A stretch of 64,000 nucleotides of DNA from assembly GCF_011682175.1 (NCBI RefSeq), contig NZ_WHJG01000033.1:27661-91660 (forward strand). The letters run 5' to 3'. Shown in pieces: positions 41,567-51,081 of the stretch. Numbering within the stretch: the stretch's first letter is position 1; the number at the start of each line of letters is the position of its first letter. The notes under the pieces were generated by a model that saw nothing but the letters and a program-made list of their open reading frames with translations, was not told the origin of the DNA and ran no database searches. The stretch comes from Massilia frigida (GTDB taxonomy: Bacteria > Pseudomonadota > Gammaproteobacteria > Burkholderiales > Burkholderiaceae_D). The position numbers and the translations under genes were made by a program.

Positions 41567-41602
41567 GTAAAGCGGTGTTAGGGACATGTAAAAGCGCGTA
41601 AA
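41567..41602 (+). promoter_or_regulatory. CpxR box (GTAAA-N5-GTAAA) plus an extra half site
   Basis: In the 138-bp region between the CpxP-like gene and cpxR, GTAAA at 41588 and GTAAA at 41598 are separated by exactly five bases, matching the consensus CpxR site. A third GTAAA starts at 41567, 21 bp upstream, on the same helical face. The site should allow the response regulator to control its own operon and the CpxP-type operon. Confidence 0.75.
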
Positions 41603-41653
41603 GGCACCGGCCCGGCGCCCAACCAGGGTGGTCCGATTTGCTATGATGGATGC

Positions 41654-42340
41654 ATGAATCAAGTGCTACTCATCGATGACGACGTTGAACTGGTCGGCAT
41701 GTTCCGCGAATATCTGGAGCAGGAAGGATTTCGCGTCAGCTGCGCGCATGACGGCGAGGCCGGCGCGCGCGAGGCGCTGTCCGGACGCAGCGCCATCGCG
41801 GTGCTCGACGTGATGATGCCGCATATGAATGGCCTGGAAACGCTGCGCCGCATCCGCGCGCACAGTCAACTGCCGGTCCTCATGCTGACCGGCCGCGGCG
41901 ACGATACCGACCGCATTCTCGGGCTGGAACTGGGCGCGGACGACTACGTGACCAAGCCCTGCACCCCGCGCGAGCTGACCGCCCGCATCCGCGCCATCCT
42001 GCGCCGCACCAACGCGCCGCGCGGCGATGGCGAAGGGATCACCATCAGCGTCGGCAAGCTGTCGATGCAGCCGGCGCAGCGCCGCGCCAGCTGGGATGGC
42101 GCGGCGCTCGAACTGACCAGCACCGAATTCAACCTGCTCGAAGTCCTGGCGCGCAACGCGGGCCGGCCGGTCAGCAAGAACGACCTGTCGGAACAGGGCC
42201 TGGGCCGGCCGATGGCGCGCTTCGACCGCAATATCGACGTCCACCTGAGCAGCCTGCGGCACAAGCTGGGCACCCTGGCCGACGGCCGCTCCTGCCTGCA
42301 AACCGTGTACCGCCTCGGTTACCAGCTCATTCGCGACTAG
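41654..42340 (+). CDS. cpxR: CpxR-like response regulator (OmpR/PhoB family)
   Basis: 228 residues: a receiver domain (about 1-118) with phospho-acceptor D52 in AVLDVMMP and Lys in VTKPCTPREL, then a winged-helix DNA-binding domain (about 130-226) ending in VYRLGYQL. The divergent CpxP/Spy-like gene, the CpxR box and the following HisKA kinase support the CpxR assignment. The histidine kinase gene starts one base after the stop. Confidence 0.9.
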   Translation: MNQVLLIDDDVELVGMFREYLEQEGFRVSCAHDGEAGAREALSGRSAIAVLDVMMPHMNGLETLRRIRAHSQLPVLMLTGRGDDTDRILGLELGADDYVTKPCTPRELTARIRAILRRTNAPRGDGEGITISVGKLSMQPAQRRASWDGAALELTSTEFNLLEVLARNAGRPVSKNDLSEQGLGRPMARFDRNIDVHLSSLRHKLGTLADGRSCLQTVYRLGYQLIRD

Positions 42341-42341
42341 C

Positions 42342-43847
42342 ATGGGCCGCCTGTTCTGGAAGTTCTTCTTGTCGATCCTGCTGGCGCAGCTGGCGGCCAC
42401 CGTCGGCATCGGCACCGTGTTCTGGCTGCGCGACCAGGCGCGCGCGCAGGCGGCCATCGACACGCCGCGCGCGACCGGCATCGATACCGCGCCATCGGCC
42501 GAATTCATGATCGACAGCGCGGCCGCCACGCTCAAATTCGGCGGCAGCGCGGCGCTGCGCGAACTGGTGGGTGGCAGCACGCGCCACAGCATGTTTGTCA
42601 TCGACGCGAACGGCCACGAAATGCTGGGCCGGACCGTCACGCCCGCATTGCGCGCCCAGGCCGAAGGCATGCTGGCGCACCCGGCACGCCACAATGTGGT
42701 GCGTACCCTGACCGCGCCGGACGGAGCGCGCTTCCTGGTGTTCGTGCGCTGGCTCGATCAGCGCGGTCCGGGCAGCGGGCCGCCTGACGGCCGCCGGGTT
42801 CCGCCGGACGGTTTCGGCGCCGGCCCGCGTCCTGGAGGGCCGGGCGACCAAGGCGGACCGCCACCGAACCGCCACCTGCTGCCCTACATTACGATGACCG
42901 GTGCGACGCTGGCCAGCCTGCTGTTCGCAGCCCTGCTGGCGTGGTATTTTTCGCGCCCGATCCGGGCCTTGCGCGGCGCGTTCGAGGCGGCAGCCGGCGG
43001 CGACCTGTCGCCCCGCTTTGCGGAAGTCACGGGCGTGCGCGGCGACGAGTTGAACGACCTGGGACGCGATTTCGACCGCATGAGCGCCCAGTTGCGCACA
43101 CTGATGGATGGCCAGCGCCGCCTGCTGCACGATGTCTCGCACGAACTGCGCTCGCCGCTGGCGCGCTTGCAGGCGGCCATCGGCCTGGCGCACCAGCAGC
43201 CCGACAAGATCGCCGCCTCGCTCGAACGCATCGAGCGCGAGAGCGTGCGGATGGATAAGCTGGTCGGCGAGCTGCTGACCTTATCGCGCCTGGAAGTGTC
43301 GACCGCGCTGCCGCGCTACGAAGATATTTCGTTCATGGACCTGCTCGACGACATCGTGGCCGACGCGCGCTTCGAGGCCGAGCAGTGCGGCCGCCGCATC
43401 GTGCTGTCCGGGCAGGCGATCATGACCGTGCGCGGCGCGCCGGACCTGCTGTGGAGCGCGATCGAGAACGTCATCCGCAACGCCATCAAGCACAGTAGCG
43501 AAGGTGGCCTGATCGAGATCGGCATCGGTGCCGACGCCGACCGCCTGCACTTATCGGTGTGCGACCGCGGGCCGGGCGTGGCGCAGCAAGACCTGACGTC
43601 GATCTTCCAGCCCTTCTTCCGCTCGCATGCGGCCAGCAACAACGTCGATGGCCATGGACTGGGGCTGGCGATTGCGCAGCGCGTGATCGACGCCCATCGC
43701 GGCACGATCAGGGCCAGCAACCGCGAAGGCGGGGGGCTGCGCGTCGATATCGTGCTGCCGCTGCTCGATGAATTCAGAGAAATCGACAGGTCAGATGTCA
43801 CGCCGTTGAAAAACGGCTCGGCCAATAGTCGGCGGCGAGCGCCGTGA
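42342..43847 (+). CDS. cpxA: CpxA-like sensor histidine kinase
   Basis: 501 residues: transmembrane helix 1 (about 5-24), a periplasmic domain (about 25-185), helix 2 (about 188-206), HAMP (about 207-258), HisKA with the phospho-acceptor H267 in HDVSHELRSPLARLQ, and a HATPase domain (DRGPGVAQ, DGHGLGLAIA). The periplasmic linker just before helix 2 is rich in Gly and Pro (about 140-180), like the other proteins of this locus. The last 16 codons overlap the 3' end of the convergent membrane-protein gene by 50 bp. Confidence 0.9.
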   Translation: MGRLFWKFFLSILLAQLAATVGIGTVFWLRDQARAQAAIDTPRATGIDTAPSAEFMIDSAAATLKFGGSAALRELVGGSTRHSMFVIDANGHEMLGRTVTPALRAQAEGMLAHPARHNVVRTLTAPDGARFLVFVRWLDQRGPGSGPPDGRRVPPDGFGAGPRPGGPGDQGGPPPNRHLLPYITMTGATLASLLFAALLAWYFSRPIRALRGAFEAAAGGDLSPRFAEVTGVRGDELNDLGRDFDRMSAQLRTLMDGQRRLLHDVSHELRSPLARLQAAIGLAHQQPDKIAASLERIERESVRMDKLVGELLTLSRLEVSTALPRYEDISFMDLLDDIVADARFEAEQCGRRIVLSGQAIMTVRGAPDLLWSAIENVIRNAIKHSSEGGLIEIGIGADADRLHLSVCDRGPGVAQQDLTSIFQPFFRSHAASNNVDGHGLGLAIAQRVIDAHRGTIRASNREGGGLRVDIVLPLLDEFREIDRSDVTPLKNGSANSRRRAP

Positions 43848-44184
43848 GCAGGCATGCGGTTGCGGCCAGATCGGCGATCATCACGCGCCCTAGCGACAAA
43901 TTATAGTTACCTACCGACCACGCAACCACCAGGAACGATGTTACGCTCACCAGCCCGGCAACAAAGGCGAGCGGCCGATATGCCGGAATGAGCGCAGCCG
44001 CAATCAGGAGCAAACCGAACACGCCGAACATGACGGCTCGGTGTTGCATCAGGATGAGCAAGTTCGGCTCGTCGATACGCACTCCGTAAAGCTGGGCGAG
44101 ATGCGATCCGCCAAGCACGCCCGTCACAGGGATGAGGTGAATGAGCGCGGCGATGATCAGCATGGCGGGGATAAGCCGTTGCAT
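43798..44184 (-). CDS. Small four-helix inner-membrane protein
   Basis: 128 residues from the ATG at 44184, with an AAGGAAA ribosome site. Four hydrophobic helices (about 3-22, 48-68, 70-90, 98-116) account for nearly the whole protein; a conserved-looking motif is LMQHRAVMFGVFG. No enzyme motif is visible and I do not recognise a named function. It is divergent from an AraC regulator that starts 32 bp away, so that regulator may control it. Its 3' end overlaps the sensor kinase gene. Confidence 0.8.
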   Translation of the reverse strand: MQRLIPAMLIIAALIHLIPVTGVLGGSHLAQLYGVRIDEPNLLILMQHRAVMFGVFGLLLIAAALIPAYRPLAFVAGLVSVTSFLVVAWSVGNYNLSLGRVMIADLAATACLLTALAADYWPSRFSTA

Positions 44185-44215
44185 TGTATTTTCCTTGATC
44201 GGTGGAGTAGTCGAC

Positions 44216-45043
44216 GTGAACGATTCTAACGACGGCCCGCGCGCGGCGCTTTCAAAAACAAGCTGCCCGCAGCAGTCGCGTCCTTTGCTGGTGAGCTGGA
44301 ACGCGCGTGCGCTGTACCTGGGGCCGGCATTGCATCTCGCGGCGCACCGAAACGCCGTAGCGGTATTGGCAATCGGACTGGACGGGCCCCTGGGCGTGGC
44401 ACTCGATCCGGCCAACCCCGCTCTCGGCTTATTGAACTGTAGAACCGCGCTGATTGAACCTAACCAATTGCACCTGCTGGCAATGCAAGGGGAACAATAC
44501 GCCTTCCTGTATGTCGATGCGTTAAGCAAGGACTTGATGTCGCTACGCGGACGCTGCCGTCGGCGGGTCGGGATGGTTGGCTTCGACCTCGACAACGAAG
44601 ATGCGCTCATCGCTTTGTTGGCCGGCATGGATCGCAGCGCCGACGGCTGGGATGCCACGCGCGACCTGCTAGCCGCCCTGCTATCCCTGTATCCCGCCGG
44701 CTCGGATGGCCGTATCCGGCAAGCAGCGGGCATGTTGCTGGCGTCGCCAGCCGATGAGACGGACGCGGCGGGACATGCACGGAAGGCGGGTCTGTCTTCT
44801 TCCCGGTTCCAGCATCTGTTCAAGGAGCAGACCGGTGTGTCGTTTCGTCGCTTTCGATTGTGGGCCAGGCTTCAGGCAACCATGTCGCACGTGCTGGACG
44901 CAAGGACACTCACGCAAGCGGCACACGAAGCGGGCTTTTCCAGCTCGGCTCACCTTAGCTCGGCGTTTAAAGCCATGTTCGGGCTTCCGCTGACAACACT
45001 GCTAGCAGGCAACATTCTATTCGTGCGCTCCCGCCAGGAATGA
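44216..45043 (+). CDS. AraC family transcriptional regulator
   Basis: 275 residues from GTG 44216, preferred because GGTGGAG lies eight bases upstream; an in-frame start at 44141 would put it inside the divergent gene. A ligand-sensing N-terminal part (about 20-165) with no clear match is followed by the double helix-turn-helix of the AraC family (about 175-270). That domain has SSSRFQHLFKEQTGVSFRRF and then AAHEAGFSSSAHLSSAFKAM. It shares only 31 bp of promoter space with the small membrane-protein gene, which it probably regulates. Confidence 0.87.
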   Translation: MNDSNDGPRAALSKTSCPQQSRPLLVSWNARALYLGPALHLAAHRNAVAVLAIGLDGPLGVALDPANPALGLLNCRTALIEPNQLHLLAMQGEQYAFLYVDALSKDLMSLRGRCRRRVGMVGFDLDNEDALIALLAGMDRSADGWDATRDLLAALLSLYPAGSDGRIRQAAGMLLASPADETDAAGHARKAGLSSSRFQHLFKEQTGVSFRRFRLWARLQATMSHVLDARTLTQAAHEAGFSSSAHLSSAFKAMFGLPLTTLLAGNILFVRSRQE

Positions 45044-45081
45044 TCCACGTCAGCCATCCGGATTCGCCGGGGATGGCTGAC

Positions 45082-47433
45082 CTATTTGCCATACCAATAA
45101 CGCGCATGCGCGATCCGATATTCTACCGGCGCGAAGCCGCTGGCCGAGTCAAGCATGATCGCCCCCGATTCATCCGTGCGCAGGCGGTCGATGCCGAGTT
45201 TTTCGTAGCGCTCCACCACCTCCGTCTTGGGATGACGGTAGCGGTTGCGATAGCCAACCTGGAACAGCACCAGGCGTGGCTGCACGGCTGCCAGGAAGGC
45301 CGGCGTGGACGAGGTACCGCTGCCATGGTGCGGCGCCAGCAACACCTCGGCACGCAGCAGCTGCGCCGCCCCGGCGACCAGCTTCGCCTCCTGCGCGGCC
45401 TCGATATCGGCCGCCAGCAGGATCGAATGCGCGCCGGCCGTAATCCGCAGCACGCAGCCACGCGCGTTCGGTTTCAGGCTGGTGTCCGCATAGCTTTCCA
45501 CGGCCGGATGCAGCATCTCGAAGCGCACCCCGTCCCACGTCCACTGCTGCCCGCCGCGGCAGCGGATGTGGCGTGGCGCGGCCTTGACGATCGGATGATC
45601 GGGCCATAGCGACGACGACACCCACCCCACCCTGAGCGCGCCGAGCAGCGTGCGTCCACCGCCTGCGTGGTCGATGTCGCTGTGGCTGACGACGACGCCA
45701 TCGAGAAAGCCGATGCCGCGCGCCTTGAGGTAGGGCAGGATCACCCGGTTGGCACCATTTGACTCGGGCGTGTAGGCCGGCCCGGTGTCGTACAGCAGCC
45801 GGTGGGTGCCGGTTTCGATCAGCAGTGCCATGCCCTGCCCCACATCGAACGCGGTCACATTCACCTCGCCCGGCGCCGGCGAGGTGGGCTGGGCGGTCAG
45901 CAGCGGCAGCCATGCGGCCAGGCCGGTCCAGCGCTGCGGCCAGCCGCGCGGGGCCAGCATCCACAAGGTGCCGATGACCGCGAACACGAACAGCCACGGC
46001 TCGGGAGCCGGTGCGCTCCACACCGCAAAGCGCAGTCCCGAGCACCATGCGAGCACCCAGGCCAGCGCCTGCACGGCGTAGTGCGCGACATTGAGCAGCA
46101 AGGTGGACACCGGCGCCGGCAGCATGCTGCCCGCCAGCGCGAGCGGCGTGACGACGAAGCTGACAACCGGGATCGCCAGCGCGTTCGCCAGCGGGCTGAT
46201 GATGGACACCTGCGCGAACAGAAGCATCGTCAGCGGCACCAGCGCGAGCGTGACCACATATTGCGTATGCGCGCCCACCAGCAGCATGCCGCGCCAGCGC
46301 GACCGCCTGACGACGGTGCGCCCGCTGGTCGCGAACAGGATCGCCGCCACGGCCCCGAACGACAGCCAGAAGCCGGCCGCGGCGATCGCCCACGGGTCGA
46401 GCACGACGACCACGCCGAGCGCCACGCACAGCACATGCGACACCTGCGTGAGGCGTCCGAACCAGAGTGCGGCGGCGACCACGGTCAACATATATAAGGT
46501 GCGCTGCGCCGGCACGCCGAAGCCGGCCAGCAGCACGTACAACAGCGCGACCGTGGCGCCAGTCAGGGCGGCCACCTTCGGCGCCGGCAGCAGCAAAGGC
46601 AGTTGCGCACGGGTGAAGAACGAGTGCCGCCACAACGCCGAGGCAAGCGACGCAAACATTCCCGCCACCATCGTGATGTGCAGGCCGGAGATCGAAATGA
46701 GGTGACCGATGCCGGTGCGGTTAAATACGTCCCAGTCGGCCTGGCCGATGGAACGCTGGTCGCCGACCACCAGGGCGACGATCACGCCGGCGTATTCCTT
46801 ATCTGGCAGCGCGCGCAGGATACGCTCGCGCAGCGTGGCCCGGCAATGTTCGACGACGTTCGACAAGCTGAAAACGAAGCCGTCCAGGCGCCGGTTGCTG
46901 CCGCCTTCCGGCCGTACATAGCCGGTGGCGCGCACGCCCTGCTCCAGCAGCCACGCCTCGTAATCGAAGCCATGCGGGTTCGCGTTGCCATGCGGGCGTT
47001 GCAGGCGCACGACCAGTTGCCAGCGTTCGCCGGGCTGCACGTCTCCAATCGCCTGCGCCGTATAGCCGGCATACCACGCCAGCGACACGCGCGGCGGCAC
47101 CGCGACCGGCTCGCCGAGCACGCGTTCCACCTTGAAATTGAAGCGCACGCCGTCACTGAAGCGGTACGGCAGGCTGTCGACGATGCCGACGAGCGTGATG
47201 TCGCGGCCCTCATCGGCCTTCGCCAGCGTCGGCGCCAAGGCCAGATGGGCGGCCAGCGCGGCCCAGCAGAACCCGGCGAGTGCGCCGGCCATGGCCAAGC
47301 GCGCAACACCGCGCAGAAAGCAAAGCAGGACCGCGATGGCGGCGCAGGCCGCGATGGTCGATGGCGTCGGCAGCGCCGCCTGGACTTGCAGCACGGCGGC
47401 GCCACAGGCAAATCCCAGGATGGCGGCGCGCAT
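45082..47433 (-). CDS. comEC: DNA-internalisation competence protein ComEC/Rec2
   Basis: 783 residues from the ATG at 47433, with GGGGAG in front; the frame extends 18 codons upstream. An N-terminal soluble DUF4131-type domain (about 20-200) is followed by the competence membrane domain with many helices (about 210-510; GIGHLISISGLHITMVAGMF). The C-terminal metallo-beta-lactamase domain has VVSHSDIDHAGGG and LAPHHGSGTSST. ComEC forms the inner-membrane channel for single-stranded DNA in natural transformation. Confidence 0.95.
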   Translation of the reverse strand: MRAAILGFACGAAVLQVQAALPTPSTIAACAAIAVLLCFLRGVARLAMAGALAGFCWAALAAHLALAPTLAKADEGRDITLVGIVDSLPYRFSDGVRFNFKVERVLGEPVAVPPRVSLAWYAGYTAQAIGDVQPGERWQLVVRLQRPHGNANPHGFDYEAWLLEQGVRATGYVRPEGGSNRRLDGFVFSLSNVVEHCRATLRERILRALPDKEYAGVIVALVVGDQRSIGQADWDVFNRTGIGHLISISGLHITMVAGMFASLASALWRHSFFTRAQLPLLLPAPKVAALTGATVALLYVLLAGFGVPAQRTLYMLTVVAAALWFGRLTQVSHVLCVALGVVVVLDPWAIAAAGFWLSFGAVAAILFATSGRTVVRRSRWRGMLLVGAHTQYVVTLALVPLTMLLFAQVSIISPLANALAIPVVSFVVTPLALAGSMLPAPVSTLLLNVAHYAVQALAWVLAWCSGLRFAVWSAPAPEPWLFVFAVIGTLWMLAPRGWPQRWTGLAAWLPLLTAQPTSPAPGEVNVTAFDVGQGMALLIETGTHRLLYDTGPAYTPESNGANRVILPYLKARGIGFLDGVVVSHSDIDHAGGGRTLLGALRVGWVSSSLWPDHPIVKAAPRHIRCRGGQQWTWDGVRFEMLHPAVESYADTSLKPNARGCVLRITAGAHSILLAADIEAAQEAKLVAGAAQLLRAEVLLAPHHGSGTSSTPAFLAAVQPRLVLFQVGYRNRYRHPKTEVVERYEKLGIDRLRTDESGAIMLDSASGFAPVEYRIAHARYWYGK

Positions 47434-47500
47434 GGCTCCCCGGTGACGTGGACAAAACCCCCAGCATGCCACCGCTCGCCACACCATACTTTGGCGCGCG

Positions 47501-47683
47501 TCAGTCTTTTGCCACCTTGTGCAGGAATCCTGCGATGGCGGGCACCAGGGCTGGCGCCAGCGGCAATGTGGGGTCGGTGTAGGCTCCGGTCTGGCGCTCC
47601 TTTTCAGGCGGCGCTTCCTTCAACCCCAGGCACACGCAGAGCAGAAGGCAGGCACTCCACTTCAACAGGATCAGAGGGTTCAC
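47501..47683 (-). CDS. Small hypothetical exported protein
   Basis: 60 residues from GTG 47681-47683 with a GGGAG site before it. The start MNPLILLKWSACLLLCVCLG is a signal-like or membrane helix. The rest (PLAPALVPAIAGFLHKVAKD) may be an amphipathic helix. It lies 67 bp upstream of comEC on the same strand, so it could be co-transcribed. No family recognised; a chance frame is possible. Confidence 0.45.
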   Translation of the reverse strand: MNPLILLKWSACLLLCVCLGLKEAPPEKERQTGAYTDPTLPLAPALVPAIAGFLHKVAKD

Positions 47684-47769
47684 GGATGGCTCCCAGGTCG
47701 ATCAACCGACCAACCAGAAATAACAATCATGCAATGATGACATTCGAGCCACCTTGGCACCTTGCGCGC

Positions 47770-48657
47770 CTACCCCGGCGCGCGCGTGCGCTGCCCCATC
47801 GCTTCCGCATCCTTCATCGGCGGCAAGCCGAACATGCGGCCATATTCGCGCGTGAACTGCGACACGCTCTCGTAGCCGACCGCAAACGCCGCGCTGCTGG
47901 CCGACACGCCGTCCGACATCATCAGGCGGCGCGCTTCGATCAGCCGCAAGTGCTTCTGGAATTGCAGCGGCGAGAGCGAGGTCGCGGCGCGAAAGTGGTG
48001 GTGGAACGACGATGGGCTCATTCCGGCGCTGGCGGCCAGGCGTTCGACCGGCAGCGCTTGCGCAAATTCTGCCCGCAGCAGCGTGACCGCGCGCGCCACC
48101 CGCTGCGCATGGCCGTCCGGACCGGCGAGCCGGCGGATGGCCGCCCCGTGCCGCCCCGCCAGCAGCCAATAGTGCAGTTCGCGCACCAGTTGGGCATGCA
48201 GGACCGGCACCGACGCCGGCCGTTCAAGGAGGCGCATCAGCCGCAGCGCCGCGTCGGCCACCTCGGCATCGGTCGGCTCAACCACTGCGCCATCGGTGCG
48301 CGGCAGCGCCATCATCTGCGCGGTCAGTTCGGACAGCACGGCCGGGTCCAGGTCCAGCACCAGCGAGATTTAGGGTGCTTGCGCGCTCGCGCGCGTGACC
48401 TGGCTGATGGTCGGCACGTCCGCTGTAATCAGCAAGGAGTCGCCGGGATGGTAGGTCACGCACGCGTTCCCCATGGCGACCTCCTTGCTTCCCTGTAGTA
48501 CCAGGCAAACCAGCGGGCGCGCGATCGCGTGCAGCAAGCCGGTGGGCGCGGTGGCGCGGATGGTTGTCAGGCCGGCGATGGGCGTTTGCGCCAGGCCGTC
48601 GGCGTTGGCGTGCGCGTCCACGTAGCGGCGCACGGTATTGAGCAGGGTCTCGGTCAT
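47770..48657 (-). pseudogene. AraC family regulator split by an in-frame TAA
   Basis: The ATG at 48657 opens an AraC-type N-terminal sensor domain (MTETLLNTVRRYVDAHANAD through VTRASAQAP) that stops at TAA 48370-48372. The same frame continues at once with ISLVLDLDPAVLSELTAQMM and runs through a full double helix-turn-helix (about codons 195-290) to the stop at 47770. A single change from a Tyr codon to TAA would explain this. The intact gene would be about 295 codons, the length of the YqhC-type group. GTG 48360 could restart translation of the DNA-binding half. Its divergent SDR neighbour is the likely target. Confidence 0.87.
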
Positions 48658-48802
48658 GCCGCAATCCTAACCGATTCCGAACCGGTTCCCGAGCGTCGCC
48701 GGCGCGGCCTGGAGGAATAGGCAAACAACCGGGAGGTTCCGGCTACGTGGCCCGGGCCTTCGCGTCCTAAGATGAACTTCCCCCACACAGCAGGAGTTCA
48801 GC

Positions 48803-49558
48803 ATGACCAAGATTGCCATCGTTACCGGCGCCAGCCGCGGCCTGGGCCGCAACACCGCCTTGAGCATCGCCCGTGGCGGCCAGGATGTGATCATTACCTA
48901 TCAGTCGCGTGAGGACGAGGCGCGCGCCGTGGTGGCCGAAATCGAGGCGATGGGACGCAAAGCCGTCGCCTTCCAGCTCGACATGGGCAGCGTCAACGCC
49001 TTTGCACCCTTCGCCGCCAAGCTGCGCACCACCCTGCGCGACACCTGGCAGCGCGACAGCTTCGACCACCTTGTCAATAATGCCGGCCATGGCGAGTTTG
49101 CGCTGATCGAACAGACCACCGAAGCGCAATTCGACAGCCTGGTCGACGTGCATTTCAAGGGCGTCTTTTTCCTCACCCAGGCGCTGCTGCCGCTGATCGC
49201 CGACGGCGGGCGCATCGTCAACCTGTCGTCGGGCCTGACGCGCATTACCTTGCCCGGCTATGCGGCCTACGCGGCGGTGAAGGCGGCAATCGAAAGGCTC
49301 AGCGTGTACATGGCAAAGGAGCTCGGGGGCCGTGGCATTGCCGTCAACACGGTGGCGCCGGGTGCGATCGAGACCGATTTCGGCGGCGGCGCGGTGCGCG
49401 ACAACCCGGAGCTTAACCGCAACGTGGCCGGCATGACGGCGCTGGGCCGCGTGGGCCTTCCGGACGACATTGGGCCGATGATCGCCAGCCTGCTATCGGA
49501 AAATAACCGCTGGGTCAACGCCCAGCGCATCGAAGTGTCGGGCGGCCAGGGCATCTGA
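48803..49558 (+). CDS. Short-chain dehydrogenase/reductase
   Basis: 251 residues, classical SDR fold. The cofactor motif is VTGASRGLGRNTA, structural NNAGHGEF, and the catalytic Ser and Tyr/Lys are in NLSSGLTRITLPGYAAYAAV followed by K. The tail APGAIETDFGGGAVRDNPEL is typical. It oxidises or reduces an alcohol/ketone with NAD(P); the substrate is unknown. It is divergent from the broken AraC gene, the regulator normally next to such SDRs, so its control may be altered here. Confidence 0.92.
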   Translation: MTKIAIVTGASRGLGRNTALSIARGGQDVIITYQSREDEARAVVAEIEAMGRKAVAFQLDMGSVNAFAPFAAKLRTTLRDTWQRDSFDHLVNNAGHGEFALIEQTTEAQFDSLVDVHFKGVFFLTQALLPLIADGGRIVNLSSGLTRITLPGYAAYAAVKAAIERLSVYMAKELGGRGIAVNTVAPGAIETDFGGGAVRDNPELNRNVAGMTALGRVGLPDDIGPMIASLLSENNRWVNAQRIEVSGGQGI

Positions 49559-49576
49559 AGCAGCGGCCGCCAACGG

Positions 49577-50371
49577 CTACCGGAGCGGCAGGCGGGGAAG
49601 CGCGGCCAGCGCATTGGCGCAGGTCGCGGCCCGCACTTCATCGACCGGTAAGGCGCGCAGCTCCGCCAGCACGGCGCCAATGGCGGGCAGTTGCTCGGGG
49701 CTGTTGCGGCCCGGGTGAATCCAGGCCGGTGAAATATCCGGCGCATCCGTTTCGAGAACGATCGATGCGAGCGGCAGCGTGGCAGCCAGGCGCCGGATCT
49801 GCAAGGCGCGCGTGAAGGTCATGGCGCCGCCAAACCCCAGTTTGAATCCCAGGTCGATGTAGACCTGCGCCTGCTGGAAGCTGCCGTTGAACGCGTGCGC
49901 GATGCCGCCGGCCGGGCGAATCTGGCGCACATGCTTGAGCACCTGGTCCTGCGAGCGGCGCACGTGCATCAGCACCGGCAGGCCCATGTCGCGCGCGATG
50001 CGCAACTGCTCGCGCAAGAAATGCTCCTGCTTCTCGCGCATGGCCGGTTCGCACAGCATCGGGATGAAGAAATCGAGTCCGATCTCGCCGATGGCCACGA
50101 AATTCGGGTCGGCCATCGCCCCTTCCACCGCCGCGCGCAAGGCCAGCAAGTCATCTTCCGTCGCGTTGGGCACATAGATCGGATGAATGCCGAGCGCGTA
50201 GCTGGCATTCGGCGCGCTGGCGGCCATCTGGCGCACGGTGTCGAAATTACCCCGCTCGACCGCCGGAATGACGATCATCGACACCCCTGCCTCGCCCGCG
50301 CGGCGTGCCACGTCCAGCGATTCGGTGCCGAATTCGTGCGCGTCCAGATGGCAGTGGGTGTCGATCCACAT
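49577..50371 (-). CDS. TatD family metal-dependent hydrolase
   Basis: 264 residues from the ATG at 50371; a GTG two codons upstream overlaps the lolD stop. The TIM-barrel metal motifs are DTHCHLD at the start, IGEIGLDFF, LMHVRRSQ, IAHAFNGS and LETDAPD. TatD proteins are metal-dependent DNases or D-amino-acid/peptide hydrolases. It lies at the end of the lolC/E-lolD-tatD run, with near-overlapping stop and start, so it is co-translated with lolD. Confidence 0.92.
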   Translation of the reverse strand: MWIDTHCHLDAHEFGTESLDVARRAGEAGVSMIVIPAVERGNFDTVRQMAASAPNASYALGIHPIYVPNATEDDLLALRAAVEGAMADPNFVAIGEIGLDFFIPMLCEPAMREKQEHFLREQLRIARDMGLPVLMHVRRSQDQVLKHVRQIRPAGGIAHAFNGSFQQAQVYIDLGFKLGFGGAMTFTRALQIRRLAATLPLASIVLETDAPDISPAWIHPGRNSPEQLPAIGAVLAELRALPVDEVRAATCANALAALPRLPLR

Positions 50372-50373
50372 GG

Positions 50374-51081
50374 TCACAGTTCGGCCGGTTGCAGTCCGTG
50401 TTCGGTCAGGCGCAGCACGCGGTCGCAGCGGCGCGCCAGCTCGATATCGTGGGTGACGATGACGAACGCGGTGCCCAGCGTTTTGGACAGTTCGAGCATC
50501 AGGTCGAAAATCTGCTGCGCGGTGGCGTGATCGAGGTTCCCGGTCGGCTCGTCGGCCAGCACGCAGCCAGGCTGGGTGACCAGCGCGCGCGCCAGGGCCA
50601 CGCGCTGGCGCTCGCCGCCGGACAGCTCGCCCGGCACGTGCACCACGCGCTTGGCCAGGCCCACGCGTTCGAGCACGGCACGCGCCTTGTCGATGGCGGC
50701 CGCACGCTTTTCACGGCGGATCAGCAGCGGCATGGCGACGTTATCGAGCGCCGAAAACTCCGGCAGCAAATGGTGGAACTGGTACACGAAACCCAGCGCC
50801 TCGTTGCGCAAGTCGCCGCGCGCGGTTTCCGACAAATTGGCGAAGTCCTTGCCCAGCAAGGTCACCGAGCCGGTGGTCGGCGTATCGAGGCCGCCCAGCA
50901 GGTGCAGCAGGGTCGATTTGCCCGAGCCGGATGCGCCGACAATGGCCACGCGTTCGCCGCGATAGATACTGAAGTCGACATTGGTCAGCACCGGCACCGA
51001 ATAGGTGCCCTGGGTGAAGGTCTTGCCCAGTCCCCGGCAGGCCAGGACCGGCGTGTCGCCGGATTTGTTCAGATCACTCAT
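50374..51081 (-). CDS. lolD: Lipoprotein-releasing ABC ATPase LolD
   Basis: 235 residues. Walker A is [18 protein letters not shown], the signature [15 protein letters not shown] and Walker [13 protein letters not shown] are intact. It powers extraction of lipoproteins from the inner membrane to LolA. Its ATG overlaps the end of the lolC/E gene by eight bases, so ATPase and permease are coupled. Confidence 0.96.
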   Translation of the reverse strand: MSDLNKSGDTPVLACRGLGKTFTQGTYSVPVLTNVDFSIYRGERVAIVGASGSGKSTLLHLLGGLDTPTTGSVTLLGKDFANLSETARGDLRNEALGFVYQFHHLLPEFSALDNVAMPLLIRREKRAAAIDKARAVLERVGLAKRVVHVPGELSGGERQRVALARALVTQPGCVLADEPTGNLDHATAQQIFDLMLELSKTLGTAFVIVTHDIELARRCDRVLRLTEHGLQPAEL

